Shown: positions 37,915 to 49,635 of the stretch, one piece after another
How the letters are laid out: every line of letters starts with the position of its first letter
How positions within the stretch are numbered: position 1 is the first letter of the stretch
DNA from: Hsuehochloa calcarea
Lineage: Eukaryota > Streptophyta > Magnoliopsida > Poales > Poaceae
Reading direction: 5' to 3'
Length of the DNA: 64,000 nucleotides
Assembly: GCA_036346395.1 (NCBI GenBank)
Contig: CM070615.1
Coordinates: 25,415,282 to 25,479,281, forward strand
The notes under the pieces: generated by a model
Databases searched by the model: none
Told to the model about the DNA's origin: nothing
What the model saw: only the letters and a program-made list of their open reading frames with translations
Program-made: the position numbers and the translations under genes

Positions 37915-40247
37915 CTTGTCACATGCTCTAGACTGTTCACCTAAGGTAGTGAACGGTGGTATCGACGGATGCCAAACAAACTAGAGAAGTCGTGTCGTGT
38001 GGGTAAAGTTGTACACCTCTGCAGAGTGCAAAACTATCCAGAAAAGCCGTGTCCATGGTTATGAACATGCTTAGCAAAGCCAATGCAAAGTTAGATTTTG
38101 GTTTTGTTTTCAAAAGACTTTATGAAATATTTTTGGGTATTTTATCCAACTGAGAAATTGGGGGGTATGCCATGTGATAGGAGGGTATCCTTCACCACTC
38201 GTCGATGAATATTATCTCACTATAAAACTTGAGATTTAGAAAATAAATTTTAGCTATAGAATAAACTGCTTCAGAACTTAGTATGAATATTTAAATGGAA
38301 AATATTAGTTTATGCAAATTGAGCCATATAAGCCTTCCTCTAATAAATCCTTGCATGCATTAAACTCTGTTATTGGGTGTAACTTATGGAGCACGGTTGG
38401 TTGTGCTCACCTTTACTTAATAAATTGTTAAGCAGGAGAAGAGTGCTACATGGATGATGAGAACATGGACGACTAGGTTGCGCCCCCAGATGATTGCCTG
38501 TGGCAAATTGTGTGGCCTTCCTTACTGCTTTTGCTTCTGTTGTATTTTGCTGGTTGGCTTTATGCCCTTTCTGTAACAAACTTTAATTATTAGCAATGAA
38601 TGACGTATTATGGTTATGCTACCCGCTTTTGTTTGACTATGTACACTAGATGTTCCTGGACTAGTGTATGAAATACAGAGAATCTGGTATCCTTCGCTCC
38701 CAGGTTCGACATCGTTTCAAAATAATAACTAATTGAAGAAGGCAAGTTACATCCTTTGATCATGTTTGATCTCAATATTTCAAATTATTTAAATTATTAT
38801 TGCATCTTTATTTCTATTCAGTGTAATTTAAATACTTATTTTTAAATTATAGTTATTCCTGTTACTATTGTATAGCTAACTTTGATATTGAATAAAACAT
38901 AGCTTAACACCTTAGATGAAAATCTAGTTTATGCAATAGTATGAACTAGAATATTTTGAAAAAAAATATGCTTGGCCAAGCTTAGACCTGAAATATTTGA
39001 TTTGAGAATTTACAGCAAAAAAATCAAATATTGTTTAAATTTTATCCATGGCATTGGTGCGTCATGGAAGTTTACAAATGCTTTGAAAACTAAAATAAAA
39101 TTTAAAACTGGTTTGGATTTGGGTGAAATGGATAGTTGGTAGGTTCAGGTTTATGCACGGGCTCAATTCGGGAATGGTTGAGGCTCAGGGGTTATTTTGG
39201 AAGCCACCCAAGTTGGTTAAGAACCGGTCTTCGAGCCGCATTTTGTAAAGCTCCACCGTACTGCCATAAGTCTGGAGTGTGACAAATCAGGATAAATAAT
39301 TTGCAATGTTCCACTGCTAGTTATGCCATGTTGATGTATGCGTGTCGGTTAGACAATATTTTCATTTGGCGTAAGAGGGGGCTTCTGGCAGATGGTTAGT
39401 CCAAAGGAAGTGAAACCTTAGCGGGCATGACTACTTTGGAATGACGCATTGTAACGGTCTTGTGATAACCACTTAGTCGCACGCCTACGGAAGTATGTCA
39501 GGCGGACATTAAAAGTTGATTATCTCTTGTGGGTAAAGTTGTACAATCTCTACAGAGTGTAAAACTATTCGAATAGCCGTGTCCACGGTCATGGACATGC
39601 TAAGCAAAGCCACTCAACGTTAAATTTTGATTTTGATTTCAAAAGATTTAATCAAAATAATTTTGGATAGTTTATGCCATTAAGAAATTGGGCAGTTAGC
39701 CATGTGATAGGAGGATATACTTCACCAGAAATGTATGGATGTTATCATAATATAAAACTTGACAATTTCAAATCAAAAACTGATTTTAGTTATAGAATAA
39801 CTGCTTTGGAACTTAGTAAATGTATTTAAAATGTTAAACGTTGCTTTTGCACAAATAACCATATAATCCTTCCTTTGACAATATCTATGCATGCATTAAC
39901 TCTGTTATGAATGTAACTTGCATAGTACATTTTTGTGCTCACCCTTAATAAAATATTATTCAGATGAGAAGAACTTCATGAATCACGAGGATCTCGACGA
40001 CTAGGCCGCTTACTTTCATCGATTACCATGCAGATTAGCTAGGCTCTACTACTTCTTCTTCATCTTTCGTTGTATTCTTTATTATTGGCTTGTAAGTCTT
40101 TCTTGAAATAAACTCTTATTATTAATAAAGTTGTGCGAATTATGAATGTTACCATATTTGTTTACTGTGTGAACTAGCTACTCATCATGGGACTAGTTCA
40201 GAATACATAGAGGATTTAGGTGTGTTACTCCCGGGTCCAACATCAAA

Positions 40248-41179
40248 CTACAATACAACTAAAATTATCTAATCTATTGAATTCTATGTCGCTAGTTTTA
40301 TTTGCTAACCTACTAGGGTTTCTCATTTATATACAAAGTAGCCAGAACATTTTCCTACAAAGTCGCCAATCGAATCGCTTCTCCTTCTCTATTTTTCCTC
40401 CTCTTCTACCAACTGGTAGTGCTTCGCTAGGTCATTTTTTCCCCTCTCCTCTCTCTTCTCTTCCTCTTCTTTTTTTTTTCTAGTAATCAAAATGATTTTT
40501 GTCGATTTTGACGGTTTTATATAGCCTGGCCTCTGTCGTCCGTTGGAGCGGTGATACGAAGGTGAGTTACTGTCGCTATTTCAACGAGTGATTATCACAT
40601 AAATCAAAGCATGTCGCCAGTTGAACCAGCGATAGGGCAGTAAATGAGTTCATATCATCATTTCAACTAGCGGCAGCATAGGAGTCCATTTATATATAAA
40701 AAAATCAATTATTTATTTTAAAATAATATTATTTTAAAAAAATTCATGATAGTGTGAACATCTTTTAGCAGTAGGTACTGTGCAATTTCATGTCCTCCGT
40801 GTACGCGTGTTTTCCGCTGCTATCAATCAACATCAATCTCTCCTCCGTCAATCACCATCATTCTCTCCTCCGTGTACACCGGGTTGCCCGAACGTACGTG
40901 TTAGATGTGGACTGCGCCAGTCGTGGCAGACGTGGCAACGATTGACGCATTTGACTCTTGTTCAGTTTACTTTTCTAGTAGGACTCTTATTATTTAGTCT
41001 ATATATTTTTTTTTATAGTTGTACGATTAAATACGGTTAGATACGTTAAAATTTTTTGTGCTTATAATCTCTCTCTAAATACTGATTTCCACCTTCGCAC
41101 GTCTGTAGTTTTTTCCCGCAATAATTTCTATGTAAATTACATGCCTCTCGTCTTTTGTTCATGCTATTTTGACGTGCGT
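40248..41179. other. Intergenic DNA with repeated GTCGC-AGTTGAA motifs
   Basis: No gene seen. Between 40288 and 40680 short diverged motifs recur in both orientations: GTCGCTAGTTTT, GTCGCCAATCG, GTCGCTATTTCAAC, GTCGCCAGTTGAACCAGCG, TTTCAACTAGCGGC. This resembles the short subterminal repeats of some DNA transposons, but I cannot find the ends. A CT-rich run is at 40425-40485. 40700-41179 is AT-rich with no clear feature. Confidence 0.4.
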
Positions 41180-42077
41180 TTTGTAACCGGGGTGCTTCCT
41201 ACCACTAAACAAGGTGTTGCAATCAAGCGGGTATCACCGGAGTAAAAGCAGGGAAAGAAAGAGTTCATGGCTGAGGGCGCCATCCTTGGCCATGCCCGCC
41301 GCCGCAACCTTGTTTGCCTGCTTGGCTATTGCAAGTATAAGAGCATGTACAATACATGTGATTAGAGAAGTGATTAGCAAATAAAAACTATTTGTTCTTG
41401 CGACATATGACAGATATGGTGTTTATATTGTAGCATCGATGTTTAAGTAGATACAGATGCTTATGTATATAACTATTTCTAATTAATGGATAATACAACA
41501 TCTAAACACCTACAAAAAGAGATGTTTGTATATTTTTTTTTCAAAAATGAAATTTCACATTATCTCTCTTTAAACACTTATACTTAGTATCTATGATTAC
41601 ATGCTTAATGGAAGTCTTGATAGGTACTTGTATGGCAAGGATAAACAAAGAGGCTCCGCACTATCAAAGGCGTAGCTTCTGGCCTCTTCTACCTCCACGA
41701 GGACCGGGAGCACGTCATCGTTCATCGGCACATTGGGGCGTGCAAGGTGCTCCTTCACAATGACATGAAAGGCAAAATTGGTTACATGGTATTACAATTA
41801 AGTATCATTTATTATTGGACACATAAATTTTGTATATTTATCAAAAGATACTATAATTTTATGATATTTTATTGTAGAACACTCTACCTATTAAAATGAT
41901 ATATTTTGCGGATTAAGAGAGAAATTACAAAAAAAAAAGAAGTAATATCATATAGCCAATTTTACTTGACATGAATGGGCGGCTCGGCGACTTTGGCCTC
42001 AAGGCTGCACCATCATGGAGGCGATGCGCACACCACTCGTGTGGCTGGCACCCTGGGGATACATTGACCCTGCTGCA
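41180..42077 (+). pseudogene. L-type lectin receptor-like kinase pseudogene (kinase domain fragment)
   Basis: The reading GVLPTTKQGVAIKRVS, then KQGKKEFMAE and NLVCLLGYCK (41186-41335), is the start of a lectin-RLK kinase domain with the ATP-binding VAIK lysine. After a 250-base AT-rich insertion the domain resumes with YDYMLNGSLDRYLYGKD (41595-41645), then, in other frames, SGLFYLHEDREHVIVHRHI, where the catalytic HRD has become HRH. A second AT-rich insertion (about 41785-41975) is followed by DMNGRLGDFGL (the DFG motif) and HTTRVAGTLGYIDPA, ending where LTR sequence starts at 42078. Stops, frame changes and the lost catalytic Asp make it a pseudogene. These kinases are plasma-membrane receptors; nothing is left of the lectin part. 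Confidence 0.75.
41336..41592. mobile_element. AT-rich insertion in the kinase pseudogene, MITE-like
   Basis: About 250 bases starting TATAAGAGCATGTACAAT split the codons for LGYCK and YDYM. AGAGCATGTACAAT is a phrase often met at the ends of small grass DNA elements, but I do not see clean inverted ends, so the class is uncertain. Confidence 0.4.
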
Positions 42078-43131
42078 TGTCGGACCAGAAAATCTCATTT
42101 CCAAATTCGTGGGGATTCGAATTTGTAATCAGACTATCTGTGTATTATAAGTTAGTTTTATAATCAGTAGCTAACTCACGCAGTATAGTTATCTACAAAT
42201 ATCACATACATAAATAATACTTAAATATTATTACAGAATATGGTGAACAAGCCTTAAGGCCAAAGTTTACAGAGCAGACCGTGTTGACGTGATCAATGCG
42301 CAATACAATGTAACCACAAGCGTACAGGTCAATAGTAGTTTTTCACCCAGAGTATTCCAAAGTTATCGAACACAAGGAACGGATTGAACTACAACTAAAG
42401 CTATAAACAATTACTAACAAATAAGATGAACAATATTAATTAAAGTTAACTACTACGAATAGAGATAATTTGAAACATGCTGGTTAAGAATGGTGTCTGG
42501 CAACCACGACATGCTGGTTAAACATGGTTGCCAGGTTTGGGTCATGCTAGTTAAGTATGGTCGAGATAATAGTTGCTTACACAAATAACACTTTGGTTTT
42601 GAAGTTAAACATGCTAGTCATAGGTTTGAAAATTAATTATAGTATTTGAGCAAACTGACTTTGTGCTAAAATAAACATACAACCCCCTCTTTTGGAGGCC
42701 TTGCATCTACCTGCATTTGTGATGAGGGCTTGCTGAGTACCGTCGTAATTATGGTTGCTCAAATATGTGGATTCAAACTATGAAGCAGTGGACCCAGTGT
42801 ATAGATATTTCTATTTATCCGACTATGGTAATGATGAAGACAACAATAACTAGATTTTAGCTCCAGTTGATTGCTTGTGGCAAATGCATGGAGGTCCCAC
42901 TCCTTGATTTACTTTTCTGTTGCTACTATTTCACTCTGAACTTATTGGCATGTCTTGTAAACATTTGGCCCTAGAGCCTATTTACTATGTTATGTAATAA
43001 TTAAGTACTTTTATGTATGTGAGTGTATAGATGTGATATTCGTTGATAAATATACCGTGTGAGCTAACTACTAATTATAGGACTAGCTCAGAATACACAT
43101 ACAGTTGTGGATATAAATTCAGGTCCCCACA
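42078..43131. repeat. Two LTR ends in inverted orientation (about 1 kb imperfect palindrome)
   Basis: The left arm starts TGTCGGACCAG and continues like the start of solo LTR Z (CTAACTCACGCAG). The right arm ends GTGTGAGCTAACTACTAATTATAGG, read here in two parts, GTGTGAGCTAACTACTAA and GGACTAGCTCAGAATACA, then GGTCCCCACA at 43131. The reverse complement of 42941-43040 matches 42185-42285 (AATATCACAT.., GGCCAAA.GTTTACA). So two copies of the same LTR end face each other. No matching TSD was seen. Confidence 0.65.
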
Positions 43132-43762
43132 CGAGGTCTCCGGGAACGACGCCAAGCATGCTATTGGTGGACAGCTTTGGCTTGACGGACTGAGGGAGCC
43201 ATACTTGGATAGGAGCGAGCACCAAAACGGCTACTGGCAGCAGCAACTTGACATCGTCCTCACTATGGCATTCCATTGAACACTTAACGTGCACCACAGT
43301 GTCTAGCTTGATGGGTGCTGATGGCCTTCGTGAGGAGACTGTCGGGAGGCCTGTAGGTGTAGAAACGATCATGGACGCAACCCTCATCGCAAGGGATGTG
43401 GTTGCGTAGTGGGCGTTGGGCTCGAGGCCTAGAGCCGAACACTTGGTGGGTGTGGTGGTGCTGAGGTCGTGGTGATAGAGAGGTGGCCATGGCGTCACTA
43501 TCGGCATCAAGCTCCTCGGTGGCAACTGCCACCGCGGAAGACTTGAGGCTGTTCAGTTGGGTCAACACCCTCTCACACAACACGGCCGCCTACTTCAGCT
43601 CTACTCGAATCAAGTGCTTTGATACCATATTGTTACGATCTTTCACAAGTTCCAGCGAATACACCGGATTGGATCAAGATCTAGAAGAAGAAATCAGATA
43701 ACTCAGGGGAGGAAGCAGGTAGTAAGAAGAGGAAGGAGAGATAGGTTTCGGGATACTTTTAT
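43132..43762 (-). other. Unidentified debris with a PBS-like site
   Basis: A PBS-like GCTTTGATACCAT (43617-43629), one base from the usual GCTCTGATACCAT, is followed by TGTTACGATC, which may be the start of a 5' LTR of another minus-strand element. If so, 43132-43616 is its leader and gag start. The minus frame 43088-43525 shows no domain I recognise. Confidence 0.35.
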
Positions 43763-45586
43763 AGGGGGTGAATAGACGCTTTCTTAATTTCTGACTTTAA
43801 TCAAATTCAACACATACTTTTCTCCTATAGCTATGAAAGCTAAGAATATCAGTAAATGCACAGAGGAAGCCTTGTGTTGAATCCGATTACCCCCTTAACC
43901 AAAAGACTCAACAGAAAGAATTGATCTCAGGTAGACCGGTTTGACCGACCGCCTTGCAGGCGGTCCGAAGGTCGGCGGTCCGATGGCGTTCACTGGCGGT
44001 CGAATGGTGGCGGTCGATCCGCCAGATAAAATCGGTCGGACCGATTTAGTCCAGTAGCACTGCACAATGGCCAAATCCAAAATGAAAATTGGTCCAACTT
44101 TTGATTCAACCAATGAAACTTGACCAAACTTGGAGCACACCTCCCTAAGGATATCTGGGACCTATTCCTAGCGACGATCGTCCAGATCCACTTTAAAGAA
44201 TTGATGTCTTTAGGTTTGACCAAAGAAGTGCTCAAAACCTAGAAATATGAAAAACTTGATCCAAAACTTGCTTGTGGGGGATTGAAGATTTAGATGGTTC
44301 TAGGAGTATTCTCACACATCATAGCCAGGTAAATGAGGTCAAGAGACCAACCAAAAACAACCGGATCAAGGAAGCACCAAAATCATCAAAAGAGATAAGA
44401 AAACATATGAGACTTCATGCTTGAACAAACATCCGTAGATCGATTGATTCAAGATGTTGCTTGTCAAAGCCACTCCCTCAAGGAGGGTAAGAGCTCAATC
44501 AAAGATCACACAAATAAATCTCTCTCTAAACCCAAGCCGCTCCTCTCCACTCCAAACCCTAGAAAACTTAGGGTTTTCTCAAATAAATGCTTGGGAGAGT
44601 TTTTCCAACTCCCCCTTCTATTTATAGGAAGGCCTAGGATTTCTAGTGGGCTCCCACTAAGGCCCAATACAAATGGGACACACACACACACACACAAATA
44701 TGTTGAAGCAATCGCCTGCTTCACCACGTGTAGGTTGATCAGCGGCTCTCATCATGTCGGCAAGTCTCTCCCGTCTGAATCCCATCGGAACCTCCAAGGC
44801 ACTTGCACCGACCCCCGCGCCGCTTGATCCAATCAGCTGCAACGAACTGCCCGTTCGATCCATCTTATCCATTCTGCGCCATGCTTGAGTCACACGACTC
44901 CACCCGGCATCCATGATCGTTCTGGACCTCAGCTCTCCAAGCTTAGTCCCGATCGTCCTAGCCGTTGACGTCGTTGTCCTGCAAGCCACCTGCATAGCAA
45001 TAGAAAAAGAAATCGTCTCCGGGAACAAGTTCTTCACAACTTGACCCACATTAGCTCAACAATGCAATATGCAACAATAAAGCATTGAAACTCATACAAT
45101 AGACACCATCAAAACATAACAATACCAAAGTGGTCGAAGTTCAAGTGGAAGCCGGTCTGACTGCCATACCCACCGGTCGGACCGATTTCACGCCGGTACG
45201 ACTGATTTCATAATGCCGGTTCGACCGCTCCAAATGAGTTAGACAAATTTTCAACTTGAAAATCCGAAACTGTATGGACTTTTCAAATGAATAGAACTTT
45301 TGACTGGGAGCTCCAAAAATTATTTGACCACATCCAGGAGACTCCCCCCTCGTGCCTTCACAACCTATTTTTGGCCTAGCTCCAAAATCCATCATCAATC
45401 GTGGATCGGTCGGACCGCAATGCTCGCCGGCCGGATGCCACACTACGGTCCGACCGACGGCTTGGCGGTCGGACCACCAGAACTCGACAAAGACAGAGCG
45501 TTTTGGCGAGATTTTGCAAACTAACAACGCTATTGCCAATTGACTCATCATCCTAAGATCATGCACATATCCCCACGATATCCACA
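43763..45586 (-). repeat. 3' LTR of the copia element, start truncated
   Basis: It begins within AGGGGGTGAATAG, which lies about 25 bases into the intact sister LTR at 58277, and ends GATATCCACA. It matches 52889-54719 with many substitutions. TATTTATA (minus-strand TATA box) is near 44624. A minus-strand polypurine tract AAGGTGGAGAT (45587-45597) abuts it. Confidence 0.85.
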
Positions 45587-45597
45587 ATCTCCACCTT

Positions 45598-47000
45598 GAT
45601 GAACACATTGGCAATTTCCCAGAAAATGTAAGTTTGTGGTTTAAAAAGTAAAAACTCGTTGTTTTCGCGCAAAGGCACAACTTGGTCCATAAGCAAGAGA
45701 AACCTAGGAAATGATCAAGATGGCTTCAGAATAGCATAGGCAAGTGAGATAAGGCAACGAGAGCACAAAAAGTTTCAATTTCCAGAGAATAGCCAAAAAT
45801 CTCACTTCGGTCCATATGAAAGAACACTTGTTCTATTTGACCTTTGATCATTATGAGTCTTCTAGAATTGCCAATACAATCAGAAAAAGCAATAAGACCA
45901 AGAGAATGCAATTTAGATGTAAGTTCCCACTCACTATGATCACCAATTCCAGAAAATTCAATTCCCCCTTTATGACTCCAAAAAGCTCTAAAAACCATAT
46001 TTTCTCTAATATTTCTCCCCCTTTGACAATGAATTCATCAAGATGCAAGGAAAAAGATAGAGCATGAAGGAATGGATAGTTTTTTTTTTCAATTTTTTTG
46101 TTTTTGAACTTTAGCAAAAGGAGCCATGAAGATTATCCATGAAGTATTACACCAAGCCATATTAAGTGAAGAAGCTATGTTCAATTATGGCAAAACATGT
46201 ACAGCAAAGCTAAGATCAAAATAGCAATAATCTGAGATTAAATGAATTGATGCCATGATAAGTGCTCAATATCATAGTTTCACCAAGGTATCCAAAAATG
46301 AGTCAATCCATGTCTATAAATAAAATGGAGACCAGAAACCAGAAACTAAGGCATTTTGAGCATTAAGAGTTTAAATATGAAGCAATTTATTCAAGCACTT
46401 AGAATTTTGAGTATTTTGCTGAAAATGAATTTTTTATAGCATTGTGCTAGATCTCAAGCCTTGCTGCGACCATCTCAAGCATGAAGCTTAAAAGAATGGT
46501 CTAGGTCATCCAAAACTCCACCTGAGTTCATACCTAGTGCAATGGCAACCAGTCTCATGAGAAAGAATTGGTGAGATCAGTTTTTTCGTACAGAAAAACC
46601 CATTCTTCATTTGCTTGACTTAAGAATTAACAAAGCTCATTTTACAGCTCAAACTCAGTTCAAAACTCAATTTAACCTATATGACATGGCATGAATCATG
46701 AGAGGATCACTAAAGCAAAACTAGTCACAAGATCGAACTAAACATGATTTGATTCAATTTGCTCACAGATATAAAGCTAGCAAGGCCAAAAACTAAGCTA
46801 AACAAGAAGAGCCATAAAAGAATCCTAGCTGACTAGCACAAGACATGGCATGGTATAAAGTATGAAAACATGCCATACAAGGATAATAATCAAAACTCCA
46901 CAAGTTTATAATACAATGCAAGATATTCAAATTTTAAAATGCATTATGATACAATGAATGCAAAAAGAGCAAACTCCCTCTCAAAACAGCCCAAGAGGAC
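45598..47000 (-). other. 3' non-coding region of the copia element
   Basis: No coherent gene. On the minus strand it contains AAAGGGGGAGAAATATTAG (about 46004-46022) and a similar AAAGGGGGAATTG (about 45961-45973), purine runs typical of this part of Maximus/SIRE elements. An envelope-like ORF, present in some members of that lineage, is not seen; the 80-90-codon minus frames here have no known domain. Confidence 0.6.
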
Positions 47001-47008
47001 TAATAACC

Positions 47009-47257
47009 CTAATTCTCCCATAAAGTAGCAAAACGAGAAGAATCAAGCGCTTTAGTGAAAATATCTGCAAGCTGCTGCTCAGACTCTACAAAGTGAAGCA
47101 CATCATCACCCTTCTCAACATGGTCTCTCAGAAAATGGTATCGAATATCAATGTGCTTAGTCCTAGAATGTTGCACTAGGTTTTTGACAATGTTTATGGC
47201 AGAAGTGTTGTCACAGAAAAGATGAACACTCCCCAAAAATAACCCATTGTCCCGCAA
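47009..47257 (-). pseudogene. Copia RNase H
   Basis: The frame contains HLFCDNTSAINIVKN, RTKHIDIRYHFLRD and QLADIFTKAL, the standard C-terminal RNase H signatures of Ty1/copia. It degrades the RNA strand during reverse transcription. Upstream parts of the domain (47260-47580) are in other frames. Confidence 0.85.
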
Positions 47258-47585
47258 CGTGGATAAGATCCAGAGAACCTGAGAGCAACCATCGGCCTGA
47301 CTACATACTCGGCCTCATGTGGACCGTATGTAAGAAGACTTTTCTAGAAGACCAAGAGATAAGGGATGTGCCTAAGAAATGACAAGTGCTAGAAGTACTC
47401 TTCCTATCCACTCTTCACCCCGCAAAATCAGCATCAGAAAATACTCGAATAGAGAGAGCAGAAGAAGAAGAATACCAGAATCCAAAGTCAAGAGTATCTT
47501 GAAGGTACCTGAAAATGCGACGTACTGCTTGACGATGAGAAGCACGAGGGGAAGCCTGAAAGCGAGCGCACAGACATACAGAAAA

Positions 47586-48336
47586 TTATATGTCCGGCCT
47601 CGACGCTGTGAGGTAGAGGAGGGAGCCAATCATACTGTGGTACTCCTTCTGGTCCACGGGCACTCCATCCTCATTAGGGTCCAGCACTGTGGTTGTGGCA
47701 ATGGGTGTAGACATTGGCCTACTGCTTCCCATATTGAAGAGCCGAAGAAGGTTCTTTGTATACTTACTCTGGTGAATGAAGGTGCCTTCTTTCAGTTGTT
47801 TGACTTGAAAACCAAGGAAGAATGTCAACTCTCCCATCATGCTCATCTCGAACTCACTGCAAAAGAATCTGAAAATCTGGACACCAAAGCATGAGAAGAA
47901 CCACCGAATATGATATCATCCACATAAATCTGAACCAATAAGAAATCACTGCCATGCCTGAGAGTGAACAAGGTTTTATCAACCATTCCCATTTTTAAAT
48001 CATCTTCAAGCAAGAAACTCTTAAACCTATCATACCAAGCTATAGGAGCTTGCTTCAATCCATACAAGGTTTTGGAGAGTTTAAAAACATGGTTTGGAAA
48101 CTTATGATTTTCAAAACCAGGTGGTTGCTTGACAAAGACCTCTTCTTCTATGAACCATTTAAGAAAGCACTTTTAATATCCATTTGAAAAAGCTTGAAAC
48201 CCTTCGATGTTGCAAATGCTAGTAAAATACGAATGGCTTCCAATCTAGCTACAGAAGAAAAGGTCTCTTCAAAGTCTAAGCCTTCTACTTGGGAATTACC
48301 TTGAGCTACAAGTCTAGCCTTATTGCGAACAACCAA
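47586..48336 (-). pseudogene. Copia reverse transcriptase in several frames
   Basis: Three frames in order: 48148-48336 with ARLVAQGNSQVEGLDFEETF and FQMDIKSAFLNG; 47843-48067 with YGLKQAPIAWYDRFKSFL and the catalytic IYVDDIIFGG; 47586-47846 with GELTFFLGFQVKQ, KYTKNLLRLFNM and HSMIGSLLYLTASRPDI. All key copia RT motifs, including YVDD, can be read, but at least two frameshifts separate them. Confidence 0.88.
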
Positions 48337-48366
48337 CCAATCCTCACTTTGCTTATTTTTAAAAAT

Positions 48367-49635
48367 TCATTTTGTCCCAATAACATGAGAATTAGAAGGA
48401 GGTTCAACTAAGGTCCAGACTTTGTTTCTTTCAAAATTTTCAAGCTCTTCATGCATCGCATTGACCCAAGAGGCATCAGATAAAGCATGGGTGATATCTC
48501 GGGGTTCAAAAGAAGCGACAAAAGCAGAATGTGCATGAGAATCAGGAGAAATAAACCTGGAGCGAGTGACTCGCTCTTGAAGACCCCCAATCATCTGCTC
48601 AGGTGGATGCAGTCGTTGAATATGAAGAGGAGCTCCTAGTGCAGAAGTGGCCTCTACCTCACGAGCTGTGGAGGTAGGAACAGAGCCACTCAGGTCGTCG
48701 GTGAAGATAGGAGGAGGCTGCTCAGCTGAAACTGGAGTAGTAGTAGCAGGCTCTCTAACCCTCTCAGAAGTGACTGGAGGATGTATCGGGTCCTCATCCT
48801 CAGAGTTATCATCGACGAAGATGCTTTCTTGAATTTCAGAAACCCGTGTACCTGTAGCATCGGGTCTAGTACCAGGACTAACCTCATCAAAAGTGACTTC
48901 GCAAGTCTCAACAATTTTGTTAGTGTCAACCTTAAATACACGATAGCCGCGAGAATAGGCAGGATAACCAAGAAATATGCCATCAGAACATCTAGACTCA
49001 AATTTATCAAGGTTGCCATGTTTAAGAATGAAGCACTTGCAACCAAAAATCTTGAAATGAGAGACTTTGGGTGAATGACTAAATCTAAGCTCAAAAGAAG
49101 TCTTCCCAATCACAGATCTCAAGAAAACCCTATTAGAGATATAACAAGCAGTAGAGATCGTCTCAGCCCAAAATCTCATAGGAATAGAATGTTCATCTAA
49201 CATGGTCCGAGCCATCTCTACAAGGGTCTTGTTCTTCCTCTCTACAACACCATTCTGCTGGGGAACTCTAGGAGAAGAAAACTGGTGCTCAATTCCCCTA
49301 TCAGAGCAGACGGTAGAAAAGGAAGAATTCTTGAATTCTGTCCCATTGTCACTCCTAATGGCTCTCAAAGCTCCAGGAATATCAACAGCAAGTCTAAGGA
49401 CCAATTCTCTAAAGAAGTCAAAAGTCTCGTCCTTAGAAACCAGAAAATAAACCCATGAATACCTGGAGAAATCATCCACAATCACCAGCACATACCATTT
49501 CCCACCAGCTGACTGAACTCTAGAAGGACCAACAACGGTGTCTAAGCGAAAGTCGTCACAGTCCATCATCATCACCAAGGTAAGAGGTGGATGGGAAGCA
49601 GACACCATCTTACCATGTCTCTGATGAGCACACAA
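48367..49635 (-). pseudogene. Copia integrase core and C-terminal region (422 codons open)
   Basis: The catalytic core shows LDTVVGPSRVQSAGG (first Asp), VIVDDFSRYSWVYFL, IRSDNGTEFKN (second Asp) and QQNGVVERKNKTLVEMAR (Glu), so the D,D,E triad is complete. After it come FGCKCFILKHGNLDKFESR and FLGYPAYSRGYRVF, and then a Pro/Ser-rich linker to RT ending at WTLVEPPSN. It is the longest intact pol frame in the window. The start at 49635 overlaps the end of the upstream frame. Confidence 0.9.

Larger units (their letters stand above)
21659..38711 (+). mobile_element. Solo LTR Y nested in X, itself interrupted twice
   Basis: It starts TGTAACAGCCC and ends CCAGGTTCGACA. The TSD is TCATT on the left (21654-21658) and TCGTT on the right (38712-38716), one transition apart. 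Its own parts are 21659-22042, 30387-32694 and 37920-38711, about 3.5 kb. It carries TATAAATA (30776-30783), a 740-base minisatellite (about 31040-31795) and a decayed copy of the conserved block near 38030. Its segment at 32020-32150 resembles X at 38735-38870 (AGGCAAGTTACATC and following), showing that X and Y are related. Confidence 0.85.
19776..40242 (+). mobile_element. Solo LTR X, interrupted by a nest of four further elements
   Basis: It starts TGTAACATTCC at 19776 and ends GGGTCCAACA at 40242, with a perfect TSD TCAAA (19771-19775 and 40243-40247). Its own sequence is 19776-21658 plus about 38717-40242, about 3.4 kb. A GC-rich block, TATA (20714-20721) and the palindrome CTATTCGAATAG (39565-39576) follow the same plan as the other large solo LTRs. 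Element Y (21659-38711) is inserted after ATATTTCGACG. Confidence 0.9.

Noticed and set aside
42880..43525. Gene in the frames 43043-43279 (plus) and 43088-43525 (minus)
   Set aside because: The plus frame begins inside LTR sequence, and neither product resembles a family I know. They are listed only as debris.
45726..46117. Possible envelope-like ORF in the copia 3' region
   Set aside because: The frames are under 91 codons, with hydrophobic residues but no signal peptide plus transmembrane layout, and they fall on purine-run non-coding sequence.
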